From a virus: 64,000 nucleotides of DNA. This document shows, one piece after another, positions 53,541-60,881 of the stretch. The stretch's first letter is position 1; each line of letters begins with the position of its first letter. Below the pieces are notes generated by a model that made no database searches, had not been told where the DNA came from, and saw only the letters and a list, made by a program, of their open reading frames with translations. Location of the stretch: positions 1 through 64,000 of the IMG/VR virus record IMGVR_UViG_3300047550_002778, one strand, 5' to 3'. The translations under genes were made by a program, and so were the position numbers.

Positions 53541-55247
53541 TTAACTTTCAAATTCAAACTCAATCTGAACTGGACCTTCTCTACGATTTCTACCTTTAAA
53601 GTCACCAACAACACCAGCACCAGTAACTGTGTTTATAATTACAGGTGCCGCACATTCAGCACCACTACCGGCTGGTTTAACACCATTTGAACCCGGTGCA
53701 TATCCTCCACCTGTTACAAATACACGACGACTTAGTGTTTTATGTAAATTATCACGTAACAATTTTAGTTTGATTTGTTGAACTGGTATTTGTGTTTGAT
53801 CTGGAACAGCGTCGTTTGTATTTTCTTGAGTGATTTGACCAGCATCATCGTGACCGTGAGGGTGAGGATGAACGTGGTGATACCAATGAACATGATCAAG
53901 TATCCAGTTACAAAGATCATAGAGCCAATCAACAGTTGTTTGTCCAAGAAGAGCGGGTTCGTTTGTTTCTCCATATTGTCCTAAAAATATCTGTGGTGCA
54001 TTAATACAAGCCAATCTATTTGTGGTCAATACAACTTGATCATTTGCATCCACAGTGTATTCATTATCTGTAGCAATACCATATCGTTTTTTACTAAAAT
54101 GAAATGTTTCGGCAAATCTACTACTCAACACTATTCTATCTGTATTAACAATCAATTGATCTCCATTTAATACCGGAAACTCAAAATTAGTAGAACCTGC
54201 TGGATTAAACTTGACTTGTTCTTCTGTTGGTTTTCTATCATTCTTAGTAACCCCAAACATGCTTTTATAAACTGTAGTTTTCCAATTGCTCGTTGGCGGT
54301 CCACTGTTTATTTCAATTGTGGTTCCATCATTATTAATATCTTCTTCTATTTGTCCACCATAGTTTTTTTCTCTAGGTTTGATTGGCAAAATAGGAGGAA
54401 GTTTTGGATGTAATTGTTGTGGTTTATCCAGTGCAATGTTTCTCTGTCTATTTCTAATTATGAGACGAGGATTACCGTAACCACCGGCAACAGAGTCTCT
54501 AAATAGACCAGAATTAATTGCATATGATGGATAAATCGACTTATCAGAGGATCTATTAAAGTCATAGGCAGTGAATCTTATTGATTGACCAAAACGACTT
54601 TCAATTACAGTGTCACCTTCAAATTTTCTAACACTGCGAATGAAAGGATTTAAAATAAAATAATCGCCCAAATATCCAACTTTGGTAACTGCTTTGAACA
54701 GTGGGTGAGAAATATATGTTTTTCTAAACGGATCAGGGTTCGCGGGAGTAGCACTACTATTATCATTACTAAAGCCAATCTCCGTAACAAAGTCTGCATT
54801 GGTTCCTACAAAGTTAAATCTATTAAACGGTTTTGTATAATAAAAATTACCACCAACTTTTATTACCAATACTTGTTCATTCAAAAGAGGATACTGTGTA
54901 ATAGTATTATCCAATGGTATAGCCCACGGCAATTTTTCTAGAGGAGTTTTCTTCTCTATATCTAATATTCTAACTTTAGCACGCCCAATAAAACTGTAGT
55001 CAACATCTGAACTTGATGGAACATCATTCTTATAGTTAACTGGTATTTGTTGCGGGTTTACAGTGATTGGTATTTGTGTATTTTCCGCATCTAAATCTTT
55101 TCCAAAAAATGGATGTTCGTCATTTAAAATAATATCAACTACAACTGCCAACTGAAAATTTGGATTATCTCCAACCAAATTTTTAGAGTTAACACCAGTT
55201 GGAGTTTGTTTTATGTATCTAGAAATATCTGTAGATGAATCAGCCAT
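53541..55247 (-). CDS. baseplate spike protein, gp5-like, with His-rich metal site
   Basis: The 568-residue product has an N-terminal OB-fold-like domain ('GRAKVRILDIEKKTPLEKLPWAIPLDN' in parts, about 88-114; 'LLNEQVLVIKVGGNFYYT'). This is typical of gp5/VgrG-type spikes. A later beta-helix-like stretch ('NGDQLIVNTDRIVLSSR', 'FHFSKKRYGIATDNEYTVDANDQVVLTTN' in parts) follows. A striking histidine cluster 'HVHWYHHVHPHPHGHDD' lies at about 452-468. Spike tips of contractile tails bind iron through HxH motifs, and this cluster is a longer version. No lysozyme domain is apparent. It heads the baseplate gene run. Confidence 0.68.
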   Translation of the reverse strand: MADSSTDISRYIKQTPTGVNSKNLVGDNPNFQLAVVVDIILNDEHPFFGKDLDAENTQIPITVNPQQIPVNYKNDVPSSSDVDYSFIGRAKVRILDIEKKTPLEKLPWAIPLDNTITQYPLLNEQVLVIKVGGNFYYTKPFNRFNFVGTNADFVTEIGFSNDNSSATPANPDPFRKTYISHPLFKAVTKVGYLGDYFILNPFIRSVRKFEGDTVIESRFGQSIRFTAYDFNRSSDKSIYPSYAINSGLFRDSVAGGYGNPRLIIRNRQRNIALDKPQQLHPKLPPILPIKPREKNYGGQIEEDINNDGTTIEINSGPPTSNWKTTVYKSMFGVTKNDRKPTEEQVKFNPAGSTNFEFPVLNGDQLIVNTDRIVLSSRFAETFHFSKKRYGIATDNEYTVDANDQVVLTTNRLACINAPQIFLGQYGETNEPALLGQTTVDWLYDLCNWILDHVHWYHHVHPHPHGHDDAGQITQENTNDAVPDQTQIPVQQIKLKLLRDNLHKTLSRRVFVTGGGYAPGSNGVKPAGSGAECAAPVIINTVTGAGVVGDFKGRNRREGPVQIEFEFES

Positions 55248-55249
55248 AA

Positions 55250-55594
55250 TTATTTAGATACTTTAGCGATAGATACCACGTCATCCATCAATTGTTTGCG
55301 TTCTTCGTCAGACAAAATCATGTTATTTCCTTCACCACTTGCTTCACCTTTAGCAACCAACTTTTGAACTATAGATGCTAATTTAACCAACTGTTCATCG
55401 TTTTTAATACCAACATCATAGTAGTCTTTTATGAGAGGAACTATAATAACAGCATCATTTACAGTTTTAATAAGAGTTCTAAGTTCAGAAATAAGAATAT
55501 CTATTTGATCTTTCTTACTTTCTGAATTTTTTACAATATCTTTGCACAAGCTGGCAAAATTCTTACCCTTGTATATTTCAAAGTCTGTGTCCAT
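55250..55594 (-). CDS. hypothetical small acidic protein
   Basis: The 114-residue product, MDTDFEIYKGKNFASLCKDI..., is helical, with a C-terminal 'ILSDEERKQLMDDVVSIAKVSK', read in part. A second ATG two codons upstream (55600) is possible. It precedes the spike gene by two bases and follows the sigma-factor terminator, so it begins the baseplate transcription unit. No family recognised. Confidence 0.45.
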   Translation of the reverse strand: MDTDFEIYKGKNFASLCKDIVKNSESKKDQIDILISELRTLIKTVNDAVIIVPLIKDYYDVGIKNDEQLVKLASIVQKLVAKGEASGEGNNMILSDEERKQLMDDVVSIAKVSK

Positions 55595-55609
55595 ATTCAA
55601 TAAATAGAA

Positions 55610-55637
55610 AAAACCAACCGTTTTGTCGATTGGTTTT
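55610..55637 (-). terminator. hairpin terminator after the late sigma gene
   Basis: An 11-base stem (55610-55620 with 55627-55637, one mismatch) closes a 6-base loop. It is followed on the minus strand by TTTTTT. It separates the regulatory genes from the baseplate operon. Confidence 0.82.
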
Positions 55638-55668
55638 GTTTTTATACACAGAAATATAGTTTGTTTAA

Positions 55669-56679
55669 TTATACTGTTCCACGGTTTATATAGCTTTTCA
55701 TAACTGTGGATTGATAACTTTTCATTTTATTAAGCACTTTTGTTATTTGTTGTGTTTTACAATTGCTTATTTCACGGATGTATAAATACAATGTCTTTTT
55801 ATTAAAACTTTCAATTCTATCACAATTTCTAAACAATTCAATTACTGCATATGCGATGTTAAGATCTTTTGCTTTTGAGAAAATTTTAGTAATATTTTTT
55901 TCCCAATAGTCAATCAACAATTTCATTAATTCTTGAGTTTGAACATCACGGTGATGAGCATCTTCGGTTTGTAAACATACTGAATCTTCACTAGGTGTGT
56001 CACTAATATCTACATGTTGATTAAATCTTTTATAATTGTTATTATTATGAAATATTAAATAGTTCTTAGCAACAATACTAAAATAACTGAACGCTTTTCC
56101 CTTACCCGATTGAAACTTGTGTATGTTAGCTACAAGATGTGCGACAGTTTCACGTTGAATTTCCAACGGACCAGTATCAAAGTAAGTAAATTTAAAAGTA
56201 TTGTATATGTTTTCGACCAACTTTTCAAAACTAAACTTTATACGTTCATTATAGATCGTGTTGCGTATATCATTATTTTCTTGAGCATTATATTCGACAA
56301 TAGCATCTTCTGTAGCCTTACTAAAATATATTTTTTCTTTTTTGTTTCTACCACGGCGTCTTACACGTTTTGGTTCATCATCAAATGTTATATCTTCTAC
56401 GTTGTTAGTATTGTCATTTGTAGAAGGTTGTGCCAAATTTACATCACTGTCACGTTTAATTACAATTTCGGGTATAAATTTTTTTTGTGGTTCAACAACT
56501 TTTTTAGTTTTTTGTTTCGCTTTAATCTTTACATCATATACAACCTTGACTTTTTGTTTCGATGGTTGTTTTGAAACACGCAAGGTTGTCTTCTTTTTTG
56601 AAGATTTCTTACTTTTTGTTTTGTTCTTCATTAGAGGTATTGTTGTCATCATTATCATTAATCCTTTTGTTGCATTCAT
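55669..56679 (-). CDS. 55: late-gene RNA polymerase sigma factor, gp55-like
   Basis: The 336-residue product has a long basic, probably disordered N terminus (about 17-120; many Lys, Arg, Ser). A sigma-2-like core follows: 'EDAIVEYNAQENNDIRNTIYNERI' in parts (about 130-155), 'TVAHLVANIHKFQSGKGKAFSYFSIVAKNYLI' in parts (about 185-217) and 'DISDTPSED'. The 'GKAFSYFSIVAKN' helix is the hallmark of T4 gp55-type sigmas, which direct host RNA polymerase to TATAAATA late promoters. T4 gp55 has 185 residues, so this one is extended at both ends. The start is uncertain; in-frame ATGs at 56658 and 56631 are equally possible. The frame overlaps the upstream gene. Confidence 0.78.
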   Translation of the reverse strand: MNATKGLMIMMTTIPLMKNKTKSKKSSKKKTTLRVSKQPSKQKVKVVYDVKIKAKQKTKKVVEPQKKFIPEIVIKRDSDVNLAQPSTNDNTNNVEDITFDDEPKRVRRRGRNKKEKIYFSKATEDAIVEYNAQENNDIRNTIYNERIKFSFEKLVENIYNTFKFTYFDTGPLEIQRETVAHLVANIHKFQSGKGKAFSYFSIVAKNYLIFHNNNNYKRFNQHVDISDTPSEDSVCLQTEDAHHRDVQTQELMKLLIDYWEKNITKIFSKAKDLNIAYAVIELFRNCDRIESFNKKTLYLYIREISNCKTQQITKVLNKMKSYQSTVMKSYINRGTV

Positions 56680-56956
56680 TGATAATGCTCAAAATGTCAG
56701 TAAAAACAAATCCAACATCATCATCTTTTTCAAATATACCACGTTCATCAACTTGTTTCAACTTTTTGTATACATTAGTTACAAGTTTTCTAAAATCATT
56801 GACCCACTGAACTAGGTCATTATTCATTGATTCAATGGTATTGAGTTGAGATTCCAACAAATCTATACGAGACAGTGCCTTGTTAAGCAAAATATAAATG
56901 AAAATGCCAATCGAAATGGAAATAATCAAAGATATAACTAATATTGTAACAATCAT
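56609..56956 (-). CDS. small membrane-anchored coiled-coil protein
   Basis: The 115-residue product has an N-terminal membrane helix (MIVTILVISLIISISIGIFI and following, about 1-24), a coiled coil (about 28-70) and an acidic Asn/Asp-rich tail. It is a type of small membrane protein common in T4-like genomes but without known function. It is joined to the upstream small gene by ATGA and overlaps the sigma gene at its end. Confidence 0.55.
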   Translation of the reverse strand: MIVTILVISLIISISIGIFIYILLNKALSRIDLLESQLNTIESMNNDLVQWVNDFRKLVTNVYKKLKQVDERGIFEKDDDVGFVFTDILSIINECNKRINDNDDNNTSNEEQNKK

Positions 56957-57090
56957 ATTTCGTCGGATTCTTCATCAAGTTCAACATATTCACCAATATA
57001 ATCTATAGCTTCTTCTACTAAAGACCAATCATTATTTTCACTGGCATCCAGTAGAATACGACGCAATTCTATAAGTTCTTCGTTATTCAT
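56953..57090 (-). CDS. small acidic hypothetical protein (45 aa)
   Basis: The short frame reads MNNEELIELRRILLDASENN and continues '...VEEAIDYIGEYVELDEESDEI', with a TGA overlapping the next gene's ATG. The product is strongly acidic and helical. Short acidic proteins of this form, with a central W and an 'EAIDYI' helix, recur before membrane-protein or late-regulator genes in marine T4-like phages. The overlap and the coding bias support it as a gene. Function unknown. Confidence 0.6.
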   Translation of the reverse strand: MNNEELIELRRILLDASENNDWSLVEEAIDYIGEYVELDEESDEI

Positions 57091-57138
57091 AGTTTAACAG
57101 TAATATATAGTTAAACTTCTATAAAACAATTTTTTATT

Positions 57139-58275
57139 TTAGAAGCTGAATAATCCTCTGATACCTTGTCCTCTACTTTTCTTAATTTTAGTTATAATTT
57201 TTTCAATTGGTTTTTCCACAATTTTCTCAACTTCTACTTGTTTTTCTACTTCTTTGATTACTTCAACAGGCTTTTCAATTATTTTTTCTACTTCTTTGAT
57301 TACTTCAACAGGCTTTTCCACCTCAACAATTTTTTCAATGATAGTGGGAGATGATGGAATACCAGGTCCATGAGCACCTTTGATTGGCGAAACTAAATCT
57401 GATTTATTTTCTGTTCCAGATTCTGATTCATTATTTTCAAATAGATCTTCTTTTTTATTTTTTTGTTTATAAAGTTCGTAGTCACGATCTTCGGTATCAA
57501 GTCTATAATTTGATGACATGTTATAGGCCAATAACAATACTACTGCCAATGGATCAAATACAGTAATCAAAACAATAATAAACCATTTAACTACCGTATC
57601 AATGTTTTGATCAAATTCTTTTGCTACAAATTTAAATGTAGTAATGTCTTTCTTTTGACTATTTTCAATCTTTAATTTGAAAATTTCTTCATCAATTTTT
57701 ATAGCCTTTTCTGAACCATCTTTCAACTTGGTATTTTCTGTTTCTAGTTGAGAATTTATACCGGTAATTTGTTCATTAATTTGATTTTGAATGTTTTGAA
57801 ACTGAATTGGATTTCTGGCAATCAATGCATTAGTAAGTGTTTCACTCAAACGAGACTCTTGATTAGCTCTTAGTGCCAATAATTTATCAATATTAGATTT
57901 AACAGCGTCCAGCTTTTTTGATTCATCTGTTTTTTGAGTTTCCAACGTTGTTATCTTTGTATTGGCAAGTTCAGTTTCTAATGAAGATTTTTGATAAGCA
58001 GCTGTAAGATATCCGAAAATACCCAAAGAAGTAATACACATTAATACCAAAACGGCTGTTACCATGTATGTTTTCATCAATACATTAGCAATATTCCAAT
58101 ATCTAAATAACCAAGATGTAGTTACCAATTTACCCAATTCCAAAGCACTGGCCATTATCATCGCAGCCAAAATAGCACCAGAAAATAATAATCCAATACC
58201 ATACACACTAAAGAATGCAGCACAACCTGCAATCAACATGGATGTGAAAATTACGAGATGTTTAAATTTGATCAT
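57139..58275 (-). CDS. polytopic membrane protein with coiled coil and EK-repeat tail
   Basis: With the start at 58275 (MIKFKHLVIFTSML) the product has 378 residues. Three membrane helices lie in the first about 100 residues. A long soluble coiled coil follows (about 100-220), then a fourth helix ('WFIIVLITVFDPLAVVLLLAY', about 230-250). A cytoplasmic tail carries a repeated 'EKPVEVIKEVEK' pattern (about 320-365). The longer reading would start at GTG. Membrane proteins of this plan are frequent in marine T4-like phages. They might affect superinfection, lysis timing or replication-site anchoring, but the function is not known. Confidence 0.6.
   Translation of the reverse strand: MIKFKHLVIFTSMLIAGCAAFFSVYGIGLLFSGAILAAMIMASALELGKLVTTSWLFRYWNIANVLMKTYMVTAVLVLMCITSLGIFGYLTAAYQKSSLETELANTKITTLETQKTDESKKLDAVKSNIDKLLALRANQESRLSETLTNALIARNPIQFQNIQNQINEQITGINSQLETENTKLKDGSEKAIKIDEEIFKLKIENSQKKDITTFKFVAKEFDQNIDTVVKWFIIVLITVFDPLAVVLLLAYNMSSNYRLDTEDRDYELYKQKNKKEDLFENNESESGTENKSDLVSPIKGAHGPGIPSSPTIIEKIVEVEKPVEVIKEVEKIIEKPVEVIKEVEKQVEVEKIVEKPIEKIITKIKKSRGQGIRGLFSF
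57241..57318. repeat. 36-base direct repeat in membrane-protein tail
   Basis: Two identical 36-base copies (57241-57276 and 57283-57318), 42 bases apart, encode the EKPVEVIKEVEK repeat. Confidence 0.85.
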
Positions 58276-58278
58276 ATA

Positions 58279-58287
58279 TATAAATAT
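58279..58287 (-). promoter_or_regulatory. ATATTTATA start-proximal element
   Basis: It lies four bases before ATG 58275 and directly after the hsp20 terminator. Confidence 0.38.
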
Positions 58288-58300
58288 CTTTAAAAATAAA

Positions 58301-58324
58301 AAACCCTCCACTTAAGGAGGGTTT
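58301..58324 (-). terminator. hairpin terminator after hsp20
   Basis: A perfect 9-base stem (58301-58309 with 58316-58324) closes a 6-base loop and is followed on the minus strand by TTTTTT. It ends the hsp20 transcript. Confidence 0.85.
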
Positions 58325-58347
58325 GAACATAACAATTTTTAAAGATA

Positions 58348-58824
58348 TTAATTAATTTTAACCTTTTTTGTTGTAGGAGGTGTTGGTTTGATCTTGTTAA
58401 CCGTCACTGTAAGCAAACCATTTTCAAACCTTGCTTCAGGATCATCCTTATCAAATAGATCACTCAAAACAAAAGCACGTTTAAAACTACTGTGTTTTAG
58501 TTCTCTACGAATATAGGTTTTATTGCTGTTCTCCTTGACATCCTTAGTCTTTTGTCCACTAATAATCAAGAGATTTTCCTCAATTTCAACTGAAACTTCC
58601 TCCTTGGCAAGGCCTGGAATTTCGGCAACAATCTCAATGTGATCGTCATAATCCACGACATCTACACGGGGATAACTTTGTTTCTCAAAAAACCCAACAC
58701 CAAAATCCTTGGTCAATTCTGGGAATGTATTTGTGAAAACCTCATCGAAAATTTTATCGAATGGGGTAATAAAATCGTCACGATTGATGTGACGCAATGC
58801 TGGCACTTTATATCTAACTGACAT
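58348..58824 (-). CDS. hsp20: small heat-shock protein Hsp20
   Basis: The 158-residue product is a complete alpha-crystallin-domain chaperone. It has an N-terminal arm ('ITPFDKIFDEVFTNTFPEL'), 'PRVDVVDYDDHIEIVAEIPGL' in parts (about 52-72), 'ENLLIISGQK', 'RRELKHSSFKRAFVLSD' (the F-x-R-x-F-x-L-P-type block with a Ser for Pro), and 'ARFENGLLTVTVNKI' (A-x-x-x-N-G-V-L family signature). A C-terminal anchoring tail follows. Hsp20 genes are common in marine T4-like phages and probably protect folding of virion proteins. It is a single-gene unit: a sigma70-like promoter and Shine-Dalgarno upstream, a terminator downstream. So it can be expressed by the host polymerase alone. Confidence 0.92.
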   Translation of the reverse strand: MSVRYKVPALRHINRDDFITPFDKIFDEVFTNTFPELTKDFGVGFFEKQSYPRVDVVDYDDHIEIVAEIPGLAKEEVSVEIEENLLIISGQKTKDVKENSNKTYIRRELKHSSFKRAFVLSDLFDKDDPEARFENGLLTVTVNKIKPTPPTTKKVKIN

Positions 58825-58827
58825 ATA

Positions 58828-58836
58828 TTTCCTTTC
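58828..58836 (-). promoter_or_regulatory. ribosome-binding site of hsp20
   Basis: GAAAGGAAA on the minus strand just before ATG 58824 fixes the start. Confidence 0.7.
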
Positions 58837-58900
58837 TTTTTATAATAATTCTATTGAACTTATTATCATAGCAACCTCACTCGAGCGTTGCCGTGGTGAT

Positions 58901-58930
58901 AATTTACCACCAAGAATATATATCTGTCAA
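58901..58930 (-). promoter_or_regulatory. sigma70-like promoter of hsp20
   Basis: A perfect TTGACA (58925-58930) is followed after 18 bases by TAAATT (58901-58906) on the minus strand. It is the only clear host-type promoter seen in the window and lies at the right distance from hsp20. Downstream, TTATCA/TGATAA and GCAAC/GTTGC arms (58863-58902) form an imperfect inverted repeat that overlaps the start region, as an operator would. Confidence 0.55.
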
Positions 58931-58940
58931 GATCAAAAAA

Positions 58941-60878
58941 TTACCATTTTACTATAGGAATTTGAACTCCTTGACCACCACCTGGGAAATTATGACCTAT
59001 AACATTCGTTCCCATCACAAATCTTTGATTCTCACAATTTAAGTGCATGTATTCTTCTTCTTTATGTAACAAATAACAATCATTTACAGTCAATTGTTCA
59101 CCATTTGTGCCAGTCAATAAATCACCAGCCTTAATATCAGTTACAACTCTCCAAACACCATTTCCAACATACCATTGATGAGATGAATCAACATCAAATG
59201 GATTATTTTCTATAATGGTTCTATAAATTGGAGCTTTTGCTATATAGGCAACTGTTACAACATTCCATTTATCATCCTCAATATCACGTAGATGCATACC
59301 CACTTCAATTTCTCTAGCTGGTATAAATCCTCTTTCAAAAGTTTCCATGAGTTGCCATGCCGCTGGACATCCACCACCGATTTCATCGTCGCCACCTATA
59401 GAAGGAGGTGCAGCAGCAATAAAACATACAGATTTATCTAAAGTGGCAGTAATTTGTCCTTTTTTAAGTGTAACGGTAGGAGTTGTCGCAAATGATGCGG
59501 TAAATGAAGCTTTTGCTGAGAAACTTGAACTTTGATATGATTGATTATAATAAGCCAACCCAAATCCATAATTCACAATCTGAGACTTACCTGGTGCCAA
59601 TGCAAATGTTGATGGAGTAAATGTAGGCAACAGCTGTGCGATACCAGCTGGAGCAGCATATAAAGACAGTCCATTAGCAAGATTTGTCCAATCAGGATTT
59701 AATGTAAACGAAGCAGTTAAAGTATTTGAAGATGGATTTGTGAATATCGCACTACCTGTAAATTTTACTTGATTTGATAATGTTGGAGTATTAGTCAATT
59801 GCGCAGTAACTCCACAACGTTGAGTCACAGCTGTATTTGAAATAGTTATAGAAGGAGCTGTTCCACAACCACTAACAGAACTTGGATCTGAAATTGTTGA
59901 AACAGAAAAAGTTGCACTTCCTTCAGTTGTTTGGGAATCAGGCACTGAATATGTTAAATTAGGCCAACCAGCACAGCCTGTAGCAGAAATATACCCTGAA
60001 AAATATCTACCACTGGGATACGTGTTAGCTATAAATCCTTCGACTGCAAACGTTCTTGTTCCAGCACCCGTGATAGTTACTGGTATAGAACGTGTATAAC
60101 CAGATAATGTATAAGTTTCTGGGGTATTTATTAATGTAGAGACAAAACTACAAATACTATTCAAATCGTTTTTTTGAAATGTTGTGATAGCACTACTAGC
60201 ATTAATAGAAGTTCTAGTGGTATCAATTGCTGTTTGAAAATTTGTAGTATTTGAAGATTGAAACAATGAGGTTGCAGCGGTTGTTGATGTTGATGAACAT
60301 GATCCTGTAAATAAACTTGAAGTAAAAGCATTAGAAACACCGTCTTTTAAAACAAACTTGTAAATATTATTACTTGTGAGATTCGTAATATATTCATCTG
60401 AATCATTTGGTCTTACATACGAATATTGTAATCTGAATGCTGCGCTACCCGGCGGGTTGGGTTTGGAATATAAAGAATATCTATATACTCGGCTGGATGT
60501 TTCTCTTGTTAAAAAATTAGAATTTGGAACTACACTATCTGGATAAAACTGTCCAAACCACACGCCTTGATTAACTCCAGATTCTCGTATAGAAGCACTA
60601 ATATAATTACCACCATAAAATTCACTCATTCTAGCATCTGTTGATGTATTGAGTGTTACTAATCCTATGCCAATACCTAGTGAATCTTTTGTATCTGTCA
60701 CTGGATTTCCCAAGTTTTTAATTAACAATCCAAGTGAAGCTGATAATGAAACATTCTGTGTTGCCGGAGTTCCTACAACGTTATCAATAAGATTATTAAT
60801 GGCACCATAGGCTGTTCCCGTTGTAATTTGAGAAAATGCAATGGGGCCTGTTCTATTTAACCTTGGTATGGCAGACAT
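58941..60878 (-). CDS. tail-fibre-like protein ending in a Hint (intein/hedgehog-type) domain
   Basis: The 645-residue product has a Ser/Thr/Ala-rich beta-structured body (about 1-500; repeated 'TxSFTxNP' and Ig-like stretches). A C-terminal Hint domain of about 130 residues follows. Its features are 'GGCPAAWQLMETFERGFIPA' with the presumed nucleophile Cys504, 'REIEVGMHLRD', the block-B-like 'DVDSSHQWYV' (His567), 'DIKAGDLL', and the terminal 'NVIGHNFPG' (His629-Asn630). After Asn630 comes Phe, not Cys, Ser or Thr, so splicing is not expected. Thioester formation and N-terminal cleavage or crosslinking remain possible. 'CPAxW' Hint domains are known at the ends of some phage tail proteins. 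Confidence 0.72.
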   Translation of the reverse strand: MSAIPRLNRTGPIAFSQITTGTAYGAINNLIDNVVGTPATQNVSLSASLGLLIKNLGNPVTDTKDSLGIGIGLVTLNTSTDARMSEFYGGNYISASIRESGVNQGVWFGQFYPDSVVPNSNFLTRETSSRVYRYSLYSKPNPPGSAAFRLQYSYVRPNDSDEYITNLTSNNIYKFVLKDGVSNAFTSSLFTGSCSSTSTTAATSLFQSSNTTNFQTAIDTTRTSINASSAITTFQKNDLNSICSFVSTLINTPETYTLSGYTRSIPVTITGAGTRTFAVEGFIANTYPSGRYFSGYISATGCAGWPNLTYSVPDSQTTEGSATFSVSTISDPSSVSGCGTAPSITISNTAVTQRCGVTAQLTNTPTLSNQVKFTGSAIFTNPSSNTLTASFTLNPDWTNLANGLSLYAAPAGIAQLLPTFTPSTFALAPGKSQIVNYGFGLAYYNQSYQSSSFSAKASFTASFATTPTVTLKKGQITATLDKSVCFIAAAPPSIGGDDEIGGGCPAAWQLMETFERGFIPAREIEVGMHLRDIEDDKWNVVTVAYIAKAPIYRTIIENNPFDVDSSHQWYVGNGVWRVVTDIKAGDLLTGTNGEQLTVNDCYLLHKEEEYMHLNCENQRFVMGTNVIGHNFPGGGQGVQIPIVKW

Positions 60879-60881
60879 AAA

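Noticed and set aside
58863-58902. Hairpin as terminator of the Hint-fibre gene
   Set aside because: Imperfect stem with no following T run; it overlaps the hsp20 promoter and is better seen as an operator-like dyad.
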